From the NCBI GenBank assembly GCA_024234675.1, contig JACKNU010000008.1, forward strand, positions 49,291 to 113,290: a stretch of DNA of 64,000 nucleotides, in the 5' to 3' direction. The position numbers and the translations under genes were made by a program. This DNA is from Pseudomonadales bacterium (lineage in GTDB: Bacteria; Pseudomonadota; Gammaproteobacteria; Pseudomonadales; Halieaceae). Positions 27,203-36,861 of this stretch are shown here, in pieces. The notes under the pieces are model-generated. The model was not told where the DNA came from, did not search any database, and saw only the letters and a program-made list of their open reading frames with translations. How positions within the stretch are numbered: the first letter of the stretch is position 1; every line of letters starts with the position of its first letter.

Positions 27203-28606
27203 TCAGATAACGATACTGTCGCCCCTGGTGGGTATCTCGACCTTCAAATGCTGCTCGTGCCACAACTTGTCGGCCAGTACGTCCTGGGCCTGGGCCTCAC
27301 CGTGAACCAGCACGGTGCGCGGCCGCGGCTGGAAGCTGTCAATCCATTCCAGTAGTTCCCGTTGACCGGCATGGGCCGATAGACCACCGAGGGTTTCGAT
27401 GCGGGCTTTCACCACGTAGTCATCCCCGAACATCTTGATGTTGCGGGCGCCGTCCACCAGGATCCGGCCCAGCGTGCCCCGGGCCTGGTAGCCGGTAAAT
27501 ACCACGGTATTGCGGTCGTCCCAGATACGTTGCTTGAAGTGATGGCGGATGCGCCCGCCGGTGCACATGCCACTGCCGGCAATGATAATGGCGCCGCCCT
27601 TGATACGGTTGATGGCCATGGATTCATCGGTGCTGGCCGCCATGTTCAGGGTGGGCAGAAATTTCTCCAGCGAGTTTTTGTGCTCGTCGCTCAGGTGGCG
27701 CACGTCCTCGCCGTCCAGCAGCTTCAGCCAGCGGTCGTATACCCTGGTTACCGCGATGGCCATGGGGCTGTCCAGGAAGACCTCCCAGTGATCCAGTTCC
27801 CCGGCGTGGTAGAGACAGCCCAGGTGGAACAGGATGTCCTGGGTGCGCCCCACGGCGAAGGCCGGGATCATCACAGTGCCGCCGGCGCGCCAGGTATCGC
27901 GCAGAATATCGCGCAGCTGCACCACGGTATCTGCCTCGCCGCGGTGGTCCCGGTCGCCATAGGTGCTCTCTACCAGCAGCACATCCGCCTTGCCGGGACG
28001 AGCCGGCACATTCATGAGTACGGAGTCCGCCTTGCCCAGGTCGCCGGAAAACACCAGGCGCTTTTCCCGGCCCTTGTCCTGCAGGCAAATCTCGACGATG
28101 GCGGAGCCCAGGATATGCCCGGCATCATAAAAACACAGGCTGCCTCCCTCCCCCAGGGAGATGCTCTCGGTATAGCGGTGCCCCTGGCACAGCGTGAGGA
28201 CCGTCTCCACGTCATCCTGGGTATAGATGGGTTCCAGCAGCGGCTTGCCGCGGCGGGAGTTGCGCAGGTTGGTCCGCTCCAGGTCCCGCAGGTACAGCCC
28301 CACGGAGTCCTTCAGCATGATCTCCAGCAAATCCGCCGTGGCGCGGGTACAGTAAATCGGCCCGCTGAAACCCTCCTTGCAAAGCCTCGGCAGCATACCC
28401 GAGTGGTCCAGGTGGGCGTGAGACAGCACCACCGCATCGATACTGGCCGGGTCGAAGGCGAACTGCTCGTCCTGGATGCGCTCCACCGCGTCGCCCCCCT
28501 GGTGCATGCCGCAGTCCAGCAGGATGCGGCCCAGGCCCGGCGCCTCCAGCAGATGGCAGGAGCCGGTGACTTCCTGGGCTGCGCCGTAAAAGGTAATGGT
28601 AGCCAT
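27203..28606 (-). CDS. MBL-fold beta-CASP RNA-processing hydrolase
   Basis: A 467-residue metallo-beta-lactamase-fold protein with the HAHLDHSG zinc motif (about residues 63-70), further zinc ligands at DAGHILGS and FSGDLG, a beta-CASP insert (VMIPAFAVGRTQDIL) and a C-terminal RNA-specificity (RMMBL) domain with SAHAGQRE and VHGE. It is of the YPR/CPSF-like group; bacterial members are ribonucleases or unassigned. Two ATGs are possible (28612, 28606); the second has better spacing from AGGA. It follows recX by 59 bases. Confidence 0.87.
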   Translation of the reverse strand: MATITFYGAAQEVTGSCHLLEAPGLGRILLDCGMHQGGDAVERIQDEQFAFDPASIDAVVLSHAHLDHSGMLPRLCKEGFSGPIYCTRATADLLEIMLKDSVGLYLRDLERTNLRNSRRGKPLLEPIYTQDDVETVLTLCQGHRYTESISLGEGGSLCFYDAGHILGSAIVEICLQDKGREKRLVFSGDLGKADSVLMNVPARPGKADVLLVESTYGDRDHRGEADTVVQLRDILRDTWRAGGTVMIPAFAVGRTQDILFHLGCLYHAGELDHWEVFLDSPMAIAVTRVYDRWLKLLDGEDVRHLSDEHKNSLEKFLPTLNMAASTDESMAINRIKGGAIIIAGSGMCTGGRIRHHFKQRIWDDRNTVVFTGYQARGTLGRILVDGARNIKMFGDDYVVKARIETLGGLSAHAGQRELLEWIDSFQPRPRTVLVHGEAQAQDVLADKLWHEQHLKVEIPTRGDSIVI

Positions 28607-28665
28607 ATTCATTCCTCAGTCTCGACAGGGGAGACAATGGTGCCAGTGAGGCCCTGCGGCCTGGA

Positions 28666-29130
28666 TCAGCAATCGACCAGGTGGCGATAGTGATCGGTGG
28701 CGAAGCCGCGGTACTGCATGAAGCGCATGCGCCGGGCCTGTTCCTTGCGATCCAGCGGGCCGGGTTCGCCGAACTTCTTGCGATACACCTCTTCGGCGAG
28801 AGTATACCAGTCCAGCTCCGCCGCTTCGAAGGCCCGGGCGATGTCACTGTCGGACAGGTTTTTCTCGCGCATTTCCTGGCGCACCCGGGCCGGGCCGTAG
28901 CCGCGCTTGGCTCGCAGGCGGGCGAAGCTCTGGGCGAAGCGCGCGTCGCTTTGCAGGTTTTCATCCGCCAGGCGCTGCAGCTGGGTATCGAGGGCCTGGT
29001 CGTCGTCAAAGCGGCGCCGCAGTTTCTGCCGCAACTCCCCCAGGGAATGCTCGCGTCGCGCCAGCAGGTTCATCGCGGCCAGGCGGATGTCCGCCGGATC
29101 CGGGGCAGCAGGGTCCGAGGTATCGCTCAT
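28666..29130 (-). CDS. recX: regulatory protein RecX
   Basis: A 154-residue RecX homologue: three-helix repeats with AMNLLARREHSLGELRQKLRRRF at the start, ENLQSDARFAQSFARLRAKRGYGP in the middle and MRFMQYRGF at the end. RecX binds RecA filaments and limits strand exchange. It sits 124 bases downstream of recA on the same strand, the classic arrangement, in which recX is expressed by read-through. The ATG at 29130 is chosen; the longer frame upstream is proline/serine-rich and not conserved in type. Confidence 0.92.
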   Translation of the reverse strand: MSDTSDPAAPDPADIRLAAMNLLARREHSLGELRQKLRRRFDDDQALDTQLQRLADENLQSDARFAQSFARLRAKRGYGPARVRQEMREKNLSDSDIARAFEAAELDWYTLAEEVYRKKFGEPGPLDRKEQARRMRFMQYRGFATDHYRHLVDC

Positions 29131-29254
29131 GAGGGAATAAAAAACAGGCGCCGGAAGCGAGAGTGGGGGGAAGTGGATTCCCGGCACCTGAAGGGGAAAT
29201 GGAACAGGGGAGCAGGCTGCATGCGGCGAGGCCGGAATGCGTAGACGGGAAGGA

Positions 29255-30298
29255 TTACTCCTTCCCGGTCGCGACCTCCTCGACCGCCAGCTCGTCCTTC
29301 TTGATTTCACCAGTGTTCAGCATCTGGTTGCGGATCTGGCTTTCGATCTCATTGGCCACTGCGGGGTTGTCCTCCAGGAACTTGGCGGCATTGGCCTTGC
29401 CCTGGCCGATTTTGTCGCCCTTGTAGGCGTACCATGCACCGGATTTATCCACCAGGTTCAGTTTCACACCCCAGTCGATAACCTCCCCCATGTGGTAAAT
29501 GCCCTTGCCATACATGATCTGGAACTCGGCCTGCTTGAAGGGCGGCGATACCTTGTTCTTCACCACCTTCACCCGGGTTTCGTTGCCCACCACCTCGTCG
29601 CCTTCCTTGACCGCGCCGATGCGGCGGATATCCAGGCGCACCGAGGAGTAGAACTTGAGGGCGTTGCCGCCGGTGGTGGTTTCGGGGTTGCCGAACATCA
29701 CGCCTATCTTCATGCGAATCTGGTTGATAAAGATGACCAGGCAATTGGTCTGCTTGATGGCGCCGGTGAGCTTGCGCATGGCCTGGCTCAGCAGGCGAGC
29801 CTGCAGGCCCACGTGGGAGTCGCCCATCTCACCCTCGATTTCGGCGCGCGGCACCAGCGCGGCTACGGAGTCGACCACCAGCACATCCACCGCGCCGGAG
29901 CGCACCAGCATCTCGGCGACTTCCAGGGCCTGCTCGCCGGTATCCGGCTGGGACACGATCAGGTCCTCCACCTTGACGCCCAGCTTCTCGGCGTACACCG
30001 GATCCAGGGCGTGCTCGGCGTCGATGAACGCGGCGGTGCCACCGGCCTTCTGGGCCTCGGCGATCACCTGCAGGGTCAGGGTGGTCTTGCCCGAGGACTC
30101 GGGACCGTAGATCTCACAGATGCGCCCCTTGGGCAAGCCACCTATGCCCAGGGCGATGTCCAGCCCCAGGGAACCGGTGGAGATGGAGGGCATGACGACC
30201 CGCGGCTGGTCGCCCATGCGCATGACCGTACCCTTGCCGAACTGGCGCTCGATCTGCCCCAGTGCCGCTTCCAGTGCCTTGACTTTATTGGCTTCCAT
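29255..30298 (-). CDS. recA: recombinase RecA
   Basis: A 347-residue RecA: the Walker A motif GPESSGKT lies at residues 65-72, followed by VDSVAALVPRAEIEGEMGD (Walker B region and loop L1) and FINQIRMKIGVMFGNPETTTGG (loop L2). The C-terminus is acidic (DELAVEEVATGKE). It catalyses ATP-dependent strand exchange and LexA cleavage in the cytoplasm. GGGAG precedes the ATG and a LexA box lies 35 bases upstream, so SOS control is expected. Confidence 0.98.
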   Translation of the reverse strand: MEANKVKALEAALGQIERQFGKGTVMRMGDQPRVVMPSISTGSLGLDIALGIGGLPKGRICEIYGPESSGKTTLTLQVIAEAQKAGGTAAFIDAEHALDPVYAEKLGVKVEDLIVSQPDTGEQALEVAEMLVRSGAVDVLVVDSVAALVPRAEIEGEMGDSHVGLQARLLSQAMRKLTGAIKQTNCLVIFINQIRMKIGVMFGNPETTTGGNALKFYSSVRLDIRRIGAVKEGDEVVGNETRVKVVKNKVSPPFKQAEFQIMYGKGIYHMGEVIDWGVKLNLVDKSGAWYAYKGDKIGQGKANAAKFLEDNPAVANEIESQIRNQMLNTGEIKKDELAVEEVATGKE

Positions 30299-30332
30299 TT
30301 TGGTGTTCTCCCGTTGCTGTCCAGTAATACTA

Positions 30333-30348
30333 CTGTATATATACTCAG
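30333..30348 (-). promoter_or_regulatory. LexA (SOS) box of recA
   Basis: CTGTATATATACTCAG matches the gammaproteobacterial LexA consensus CTGT-N8-ACAG with one mismatch and an AT-rich core. It begins 35 bases before the recA ATG and overlaps the likely -10 region, so bound LexA would block transcription. Confidence 0.82.
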
Positions 30349-30516
30349 TGGTTTGAAATCCGATTGCAAGCCCCAAAACCAATTAAATTCGGCCATCGGC
30401 AGGGCGCCCCGAAAACCTGCCTGAAAGGGCGACACATCCGGCTCCCAATGGTACCGTTTCCCTGCGGAGCGGCCCGGCGGGCCAACCCTCCAGCCACTGC
30501 GAATGAAGGACAAGAG

Positions 30517-32106
30517 TTGGACAAGGACAGCATCGGGCAACTGCTGCGCTCCCCGGCATTACGCGGGCACGGGAGCGCACCGGTATTGCGGGAAACCCAT
30601 ATCTCCTGGGTCATCCTGGCCGGGGAATATGCCTACAAGATCAAGAAGCCGGTGAATTTCGGCTTCCTGGATTTTTCCACCCTGGAACAGCGCCGTTTCT
30701 TCTGCGAACAGGAACTGGCCCTCAACAAGCGCTTCGCCCCCGAGCTCTACCTCGCGGTAGTGCCGATCACCGCGACCGCGAGCGGGCCGGTCCTCGCAGA
30801 CAGCCGGCAGGGTGATGCTGGTGGGGAGCTGCTCGATTACGCCGTGCAGATGCGGCGCTTCGACGAGGCGCAGCTGCTGAGCAATATCGCCGCGCGGGGC
30901 GAGCTGGACCGCGCCCTGGTGCGCGCCCTGGGCCGCGAACTGGCCCGCCAGCAGGCCGCCGCGCCGGCCTGCCATCCCGCCCCCGGCAGCGACGAGCCGG
31001 GCTCCCCCGCCGCGCTGCGCGCCGCCATGGTCCAGAACTTCGCCCAGGCCAGGACCTACCCGCTGCAGGCGGCCGAGCAACAGTTGCTGGCGGCCGTGGA
31101 GCGCTGGAGCCTGCAGCGCCACGACCAGTTGCTGCCGCTGCTGGCGCAGCGCGCTGCCAGCGGCAGGGTACTGGATGGCCACGGCGACGCCCACCTGGGC
31201 AATATCACCCTGGTCGATGGCCGGGTGCGGCTGTTCGACTGCATCGAGTTCAACCCGGCCATGCGTATCATGGACAGCATTGCCGAGATCGCCTTCCTAT
31301 GCATGGATTTGCAAGCTCGGGGTCACGAGCCTGAAAGCCACTGCCTGTTGGGGGACTACCTGGAATATCGCGGCGATTACGAGGGCCTGCCGCTGCTGGA
31401 TCTGTACCGCAGTTACTTCGCCATGGTGCGGGCCAAGGTGGCCTTGCTGCGGGAACCGGCGAGCACTGCCGCTATCACTGCCAGCGAAGCCTACCGTGGT
31501 TTTTGTCAGTACCTGCGGCTGGCCCACAGCTGTTGCCAGCGCCCGGTGCCCTTCCTCGCCATCACCCACGGCGTATCGGGCACCGGCAAGTCCACCATTG
31601 CCGACAAGCTGGTGGGCGCCAGCGGCGCCCTGCGCCTGCGCTCGGACGTCGAGCGCAAGCGTTTGTTCGGCCTGGCGCCGGAACAGCGCAGCGCGCCGGC
31701 GGACGAAGCGGAACTCTACAGCAGCGCCATGAGCCGCCGCACCTTCGACCGCCTGGCCACCCTGGCGGCCCAGAGCGTGGCGGCGGGCTATGCCGTGATC
31801 GTCGATGCCACCTTCCTGCACCGCGACGCCCGCCAGCGTTTTTTCCAGCTGGCGCAGGAGCGGCAACTGCCCTTTGCCATCATCGCTTGCGCGGCGCCGA
31901 GCGGGGAAGTGCAGCGCCGCCTGCAGGAGCGGGAACAACGAGGCAACGACGCCTCGGAGGCCGGGGTCAGGGTGATGCTGAGCCAGCGGGCCAACGCCCA
32001 GCCACTGACAGCCCGGGAGCAGCGCTACCAGGTGCAGGCCAGTTCCACGGCCAGCGCCGGGGAACTGTGGCGGCGCCTGCAGGCCGGCTTGCGCAGGCCG
32101 GACTGA
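30517..32106 (+). CDS. aminoglycoside-phosphotransferase-like / AAA ATPase fusion protein
   Basis: A 529-residue two-domain protein. The N-terminal half (to about residue 330) is kinase-like: VLAGEYAYKIKKPVNFGFLDFS supplies the ATP lysine, GHGDAHLGNI is a Brenner-type catalytic loop and LFDCIEFN the DFD-like metal site. The C-terminal half is a P-loop kinase with Walker A GVSGTGKST at about residues 352-360 and VIVDATFLHRDAR as in gluconate-kinase-like AAA_33 proteins. This fused family is common but its substrates are unknown. Start: TTG at 30517 with AAGGA upstream. It diverges from recA. Confidence 0.85.
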   Translation: MDKDSIGQLLRSPALRGHGSAPVLRETHISWVILAGEYAYKIKKPVNFGFLDFSTLEQRRFFCEQELALNKRFAPELYLAVVPITATASGPVLADSRQGDAGGELLDYAVQMRRFDEAQLLSNIAARGELDRALVRALGRELARQQAAAPACHPAPGSDEPGSPAALRAAMVQNFAQARTYPLQAAEQQLLAAVERWSLQRHDQLLPLLAQRAASGRVLDGHGDAHLGNITLVDGRVRLFDCIEFNPAMRIMDSIAEIAFLCMDLQARGHEPESHCLLGDYLEYRGDYEGLPLLDLYRSYFAMVRAKVALLREPASTAAITASEAYRGFCQYLRLAHSCCQRPVPFLAITHGVSGTGKSTIADKLVGASGALRLRSDVERKRLFGLAPEQRSAPADEAELYSSAMSRRTFDRLATLAAQSVAAGYAVIVDATFLHRDARQRFFQLAQERQLPFAIIACAAPSGEVQRRLQEREQRGNDASEAGVRVMLSQRANAQPLTAREQRYQVQASSTASAGELWRRLQAGLRRPD

Positions 32107-32118
32107 ATCACCCGGCGG

Positions 32119-33153
32119 TCAACTGCAGATGCTGCGGCCGTCGTCCGCCACCGCATAGAACAGGCAGTCGGAGTAGGCGATGGCCGCGTTGTTGGTAATC
32201 ATGAACAGCTTCAGGGGCTGGGCCGGGTACAGGTTCCCCTCCTCGATGCGCACCAGCCGCGTGACCGCGCAGCGCCCCCCGGCATCCAGGGCCGAGAACA
32301 GGCTGCGCTCGGGGCCAGTGGCCCAGCCCAGCAGGGTATCGCCGGCCACGGTGCCGAAGTTGTGATGCTCGATATCGGTCTTGAGGGTGATATCGTAGCT
32401 GGGGTTGGGCTGGTCGGCGTAGGTGAGCGTGACATTGTCGTTCAACTCCAGGCGGATGGGGTCGCGCAGCAACTCCAGGCCCCAGTCCGTGTCCCCCTGG
32501 TCCAGCACCGTGGCGGCCAGGAAGTACCGGCACATGCCCTCGTAGGCCAGCTCGTGGGCCTGCTCGTCCAGTCGTCCACCCACCTCCACCGTCACCGTGG
32601 GAACCCGGTCGTCACTGATTTCCATCAGCGCACCCAGGCCCAGGTTGGAGACAATCAGGCGCTGGGTGAACAGCGACACCAGGGCATCGTGCTGCCGGTC
32701 CATGTGGGTGCACACGCCGAAGGAGGGACCGGAGCCGGAGGTGTTGTGCAGATCCACCACCGCCTCCGGTTGGTGCAGGCGCAGGATCTCCAGGATCTCC
32801 TCCGCCAGTACGCCCTGGGCATCGTCGAAGGGCGGGCGGAAGCAGCGATTCAGGTCCCGGGCCCGGGGCAGCATGCGATGACTGAACAGCGGTGGCTCCA
32901 GTGCGGCCATCACCGAGGCCACCACGCACACCACGTTGACAGCGGGCCGCTGTCCGGAGCGCAGCCAGCGGTGCAGCGCCATGACCCCCGAGGGCTCGTT
33001 GCCGTGTAGCAGGGTGACCAGGGCGCGGGTGCGACCGCCGTCCTCCCCGCTGAGGAAAAAACAGGCGGGGCCATCCAGCAGCCGCAGGAAGGCTTCGACG
33101 TTGTTGCCGACACTGTCGGCGTCGGGATCGCGGATAAACTTGAATCGTCTCAT
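32119..33153 (-). CDS. succinylglutamate desuccinylase / aspartoacylase family protein
   Basis: A 344-residue zinc carboxypeptidase-fold hydrolase. Zinc ligands His50 and Glu53 (LLHGNEPSG) and His136 (VDLHNTSG), the substrate arginine motif RDLNRCF (99-105) and a late VTVEVGG glutamate are all present, as in aspartoacylase and AstE. It should deacylate an N-acyl amino acid or related amide. Its ATG overlaps the stop of the GCS2 ligase gene in ATGA, so the two are translationally coupled and probably act on connected compounds. The true substrate is unknown; there is no ast operon here. Confidence 0.83.
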   Translation of the reverse strand: MRRFKFIRDPDADSVGNNVEAFLRLLDGPACFFLSGEDGGRTRALVTLLHGNEPSGVMALHRWLRSGQRPAVNVVCVVASVMAALEPPLFSHRMLPRARDLNRCFRPPFDDAQGVLAEEILEILRLHQPEAVVDLHNTSGSGPSFGVCTHMDRQHDALVSLFTQRLIVSNLGLGALMEISDDRVPTVTVEVGGRLDEQAHELAYEGMCRYFLAATVLDQGDTDWGLELLRDPIRLELNDNVTLTYADQPNPSYDITLKTDIEHHNFGTVAGDTLLGWATGPERSLFSALDAGGRCAVTRLVRIEEGNLYPAQPLKLFMITNNAAIAYSDCLFYAVADDGRSICS

Positions 33154-34631
33154 AGGGGCCACTCGGCCACGGGCAGGTTCGCCTCGCTGTGACCGATGAA
33201 TATCTCCAGTAGTTGATGCAGCGCCGCCTCCAGGGGCAGCTGCTGCCTGAGTTGCGCCAGCATGTCGCGCTGCCAGGTGGCGCCGGTGCGGGCGCGCGCC
33301 AGCCGCTGCTCTATCACCTTGAGGTAGCGATCGGCCTCGGCCGCGGCCACCCCGATGGCGTCCAGGCCCGCTCGCGCCACCGGCAGCATGGCGCCGATGA
33401 GGGACGCCGCGCTCTGTTCGCGGTAGCCGGACTGGTCGACCTCGGGCCACAGCAGCCTGGCATCCAGGCCGTGCTGGGCCGCCCGGTAGAAATTATACTC
33501 CGCCATGGAAAACGGCAGGCTGGGCAGCAGTTCGTTGATGCGCGGGCGTATGCCCTCGGCCAGGCCGATAAGAAACGCCGCGTTGGCCACCATATCCACC
33601 GCCGTGGGTCCGGCGGGCAGCGCCCGCATTTCGATGCGCAGGTGGCCGCCGTCGGCATCGTCGTAAATCGGCCGGTTCCACAGCCACACGGTACTCTGGT
33701 GCAGGCGCAGCTCCGGCAGGCTGGGGGTGCGACCGGCGGCCAGCTCCCGGGCCGGCGACTCGGGCGCACAGATCGGCAGCAGCGGCGGGTAGATACGCGC
33801 CACCTCCCGGAACAACTCCTGCGCCCCCCGGCGCACCCACCCCTGGCCAAAATTTACCCGGGCCGGCTCGTTCCAGCTGAAGCGGTCCACGTGGCGGGTG
33901 TCTATGGACTGCTTGAACAGGGGGATGCGGGTCTCGTGCCACAGCCGGTGCCCGAACAGGGTCGGGGAATTGGCGCCGATGGCCAGCGCCAGGGGAGTCA
34001 TCAACTGGAAGGCATTGAAGGTGTCGGCGTAGGCGCCGGGCTCGACCCGGTAGTGCACCTGGAACGAGGTATTGGCGCCCTCCAGGGTAATGTCCGCCAT
34101 GTCGAGCTTGAGGGGATCCTGGCCGTTGATATCGATCCGGAACCGGTCGCCGCGCCGCTTGATCAACTGCTGCACCAGGGCGTGGTAGCGGCGCCGATCC
34201 GTGATGCAGTGGGGGCCGAAATCCGTCTGGCGGAGGGTGGGCAGGATGCCGATGGGCACGATGCGACCGCCATGGGTGGCCGCCACTGCCCGCAACCGCT
34301 CCAGCCTGGCCAGTATCTCGCGCTCGGTGGCCAGGAACGGCGACTGGTGCAGGCCGTAGGGCGGCAGGTTGTACTCCAGGTTGTAGCGGTTCAGTTCCAG
34401 GGTGAGACTGGCATCCTCCGCATCCGCCAGGATCTCCTGGTTGGCAAACAGCGGGCGGCCGGCGGCGTCGACGATATACATCTCCAGTTCCGCCCCCAGG
34501 GAAGCCGGGCCCCGCCCGAACCCGGGATCCGCCAGCAGCGCAGCCAGCGCGTCGAGATTCTCGTCGAGGCGCTGACTGAAAACCCGGTAATCGTCGGGGG
34601 CAAATTCGATTCTGTCGATGTCTATGCCCAT
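33150..34631 (-). CDS. GCS2-family glutamate-cysteine ligase-like carboxylate-amine ligase
   Basis: A 493-residue ATP-dependent ligase of the GCS2/YbdK superfamily, longer than the about 370-residue YbdK. Visible family parts: SLGAELEMYIVD (metal/ATP glutamates) near residue 44, LELNRYNLEYNLPPYG, VHYRVEPGAYADTFNAFQLMTPLALAIGANSP and HLRIEMRALPAGPT. It should join a carboxylate (often glutamate) to an amine through an acyl phosphate. The four-base overlap with the aspartoacylase-like gene suggests a make-and-break or processing partnership. It starts 100 bases after the alpha/beta hydrolase stop. Confidence 0.85.
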   Translation of the reverse strand: MGIDIDRIEFAPDDYRVFSQRLDENLDALAALLADPGFGRGPASLGAELEMYIVDAAGRPLFANQEILADAEDASLTLELNRYNLEYNLPPYGLHQSPFLATEREILARLERLRAVAATHGGRIVPIGILPTLRQTDFGPHCITDRRRYHALVQQLIKRRGDRFRIDINGQDPLKLDMADITLEGANTSFQVHYRVEPGAYADTFNAFQLMTPLALAIGANSPTLFGHRLWHETRIPLFKQSIDTRHVDRFSWNEPARVNFGQGWVRRGAQELFREVARIYPPLLPICAPESPARELAAGRTPSLPELRLHQSTVWLWNRPIYDDADGGHLRIEMRALPAGPTAVDMVANAAFLIGLAEGIRPRINELLPSLPFSMAEYNFYRAAQHGLDARLLWPEVDQSGYREQSAASLIGAMLPVARAGLDAIGVAAAEADRYLKVIEQRLARARTGATWQRDMLAQLRQQLPLEAALHQLLEIFIGHSEANLPVAEWPL

Positions 34632-34731
34632 GGCGACCTATTGTGACCGGGCGGCCGCGGCCCGGTATTGATCTGGATCGTGTCGAAGCGGATATGGTCG
34701 GGGCCCCGGCCTCCGGGGCGGGCGGGCGCCA

Positions 34732-35520
34732 TCACAGCAGCTCGCGCAGGGCCGCCAGCAATTCGTTGGGCGCCTCGGCCATGAGCGTGTGCCCCGAGCC
34801 CCGCAACACCTTCACCAACGGCGACGGCAGCGCCTCCAGCAAGGGCTGCGCTCCGCGCAGTGGCGTCAGCCGGTCGCCGTCCCCGGCAACCACCAGCACC
34901 GGGCAGGTGACCTGTGCGGCCCGTTGCAGGCCACTGTCATAGTCGTTGCAGGCATTCATATCCGCGTGTAGTACCCCCGGGGCGGCGCGCTGCAGCAGGC
35001 GCAGGCTGGCGCCCACCATCCAGATGCCGGGATTGCTGTTGCCGCCGTACAGGTGGCGCCGGCTGAAGCCGAATTCGGTCAACATGTGAAACGCCGCCGG
35101 CGCGTCTGCCGCGGCCGCATCGAGAATGGCCTGGGACACCGGCATGGGCGCCGTGGTGCCCACCAGGGCGATGGCGCGAACCCGCCGGGGGTAGCGGGCG
35201 GCGGTATCCAGCGCCACGATACTGCCCAGGCTGTGCCCCACGATCGCGGCCCGGGTTATGGCCAGGGCGTCCAGCAACCCGACCAGCCAGTCGCTGAGCG
35301 CCTCGATACTCCCCAGGGGCGCCCCGCCAGAGCGACCGTGGCCCGGCAGGTCCACCGCAACCACATTGCGGCCGTGGCGGGCAAAATGCCGGGCAAACGG
35401 CGTCCACACGGTGTGGTCCATACCGGCGCCGTGCACGAACACCAGGCTGTCAGCGTCGGGGTCGATAGCCCTGCCATTGGTATAACAGTAAGTGTCCTGC
35501 CCCGCCACTTGCAGCTTCAT
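34732..35520 (-). CDS. alpha/beta-fold hydrolase
   Basis: A 262-residue cytoplasmic hydrolase with FVHGAGMDHTVW (oxyanion), the elbow GHSLGS (Ser97), an Asp in AGDGDRLTP and His in GSGHTLMAEAP. Substrate unknown. Its ATG overlaps the metY stop in ATGA, implying coupling; similar hydrolases in such positions sometimes act on thioesters or homoserine esters, but nothing here proves it. Confidence 0.85.
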   Translation of the reverse strand: MKLQVAGQDTYCYTNGRAIDPDADSLVFVHGAGMDHTVWTPFARHFARHGRNVVAVDLPGHGRSGGAPLGSIEALSDWLVGLLDALAITRAAIVGHSLGSIVALDTAARYPRRVRAIALVGTTAPMPVSQAILDAAAADAPAAFHMLTEFGFSRRHLYGGNSNPGIWMVGASLRLLQRAAPGVLHADMNACNDYDSGLQRAAQVTCPVLVVAGDGDRLTPLRGAQPLLEALPSPLVKVLRGSGHTLMAEAPNELLAALRELL

Positions 35521-36830
35521 CGAGCCACCCCCGGCGCCGCCTTCTCCGCGGCCCGCAGGCCCTGCTTCAGGTCGGCTAGCAGGTCGCTCACCTGCTCGAG
35601 CCCCACGGACAGGCGGATGGTGCCGTCCGCTATACCGGCAGCCTTCAGCGCGGCGGCGTCCATGCGGTGGTGGGTCGTGCTCGCCGGATGTATGACCAGT
35701 GATTTGGCATCCCCCACATTGGCCAGGTGGGAAAACAGCGACAGGGCGTCGACCAGGGCGATGGCGGCCTGGCGACCGCCCTGCAATTCAAAGCTGAGCA
35801 CGGCGCCGCAACCGCGGGGCAACAGCGTCGCCGCCAGGGCCCGGTCAGGATGCCCCTCCAGTTCGGGATAGGACACCGCGGCCACCGTGTCCTGTTGTTG
35901 CAGGAAGCCGGCGATCTCCCGGGTGTTTTCCACGTGGCGCTGCATCCGCATCCCCAGGGTCTCAATGCCCTGCAGGATGTGGAAGGCCGTGGTGGGGCTC
36001 ATGCAGGCGCCGAAGTCCCGCAAGCCCTCCTTGCGGGCGCGGTTGATAAAGGCCGCCGGGCCGAACTCCTCGGTGAACACCAGTTGGTGAAAGCCGTCGT
36101 AGGGTTCGGTGAGGGTGGGAAATTTACCCGCGGCATCCCAGTCGAACCTGCCCCCGTCAACCAGCAGGCCGCCGATGACGATGCCGTGGCCGCTCAGGAA
36201 CTTGGTAGCCGAGTGCATGACCAGGTCCGCCCCCAACTCCAGCGGCTGCAGCAGGTAGGGCGTGGTGAAAGTGGAGTCCACCAGCAAGGGCAGCTGCGCG
36301 GCATGGGCGACGGCGGCCACCGCCGGGATGTCCAGTACATCCAGGCCCGGATTGCCAATGGTCTCGGCAAAAACCAGCCGGGTATTGTCACGGATGGCGG
36401 CGGCAAAGGCCTGCGGGTCACGGGTATCGACAAAGGTGGTCTCGATACCGAAGCGCGGCAGGGTATAGGTGAGCAGGTTGTGGCTGCCACCGTACAGGGA
36501 ACTGGCGGCGACGATGTGTGCACCCGCCCCCATCAGGGTGGTAATGGCCAACAGCAGGGCGGCCTGTCCACTGGCGGTGGCAATCGCGCCCACGCCGCCC
36601 TCCAGCGCCGCGATACGCTCTTCCAGTACCGCGTTGGTGGGGTTGCTAAGGCGCGAGTAAACGTGGCCGCTGCGCTCCAGGTTGAACAGCGACGCGGCGT
36701 AATCCGAATCGGGAAACACAAACGACGCGGTCTGGTAGATGGGGGTGGCCCGGGCTCCGGTCGCCGGGTCTGGCTGCGCCCCCGCGTGCAGGGCCAGGGT
36801 ATCCAGTCCCGCATATTTGAGTTCTGTCAT
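35517..36830 (-). CDS. O-acetylhomoserine sulfhydrylase-type PLP enzyme
   Basis: A 437-residue Cys/Met-metabolism PLP enzyme of the MetY group, making homocysteine from O-acetylhomoserine and sulfide, or cysteine from O-acetylserine. The PLP lysine is Lys210 in HSATKFLSGHG; YSRLSNPT and SLYGGSHNLL are other cofactor contacts. Length (about 430) fits MetY and exceeds the about 390 of MetB/MetZ. The ATG at 36830 is followed by ELKYAGLDTLALHAG, a typical family N-terminus. It follows gabD by 31 bases. Confidence 0.87.
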   Translation of the reverse strand: MTELKYAGLDTLALHAGAQPDPATGARATPIYQTASFVFPDSDYAASLFNLERSGHVYSRLSNPTNAVLEERIAALEGGVGAIATASGQAALLLAITTLMGAGAHIVAASSLYGGSHNLLTYTLPRFGIETTFVDTRDPQAFAAAIRDNTRLVFAETIGNPGLDVLDIPAVAAVAHAAQLPLLVDSTFTTPYLLQPLELGADLVMHSATKFLSGHGIVIGGLLVDGGRFDWDAAGKFPTLTEPYDGFHQLVFTEEFGPAAFINRARKEGLRDFGACMSPTTAFHILQGIETLGMRMQRHVENTREIAGFLQQQDTVAAVSYPELEGHPDRALAATLLPRGCGAVLSFELQGGRQAAIALVDALSLFSHLANVGDAKSLVIHPASTTHHRMDAAALKAAGIADGTIRLSVGLEQVSDLLADLKQGLRAAEKAAPGVAR

Positions 36831-36861
36831 GTAGTGCTCCCGCTGCTGCGCCAGGTAAAAA

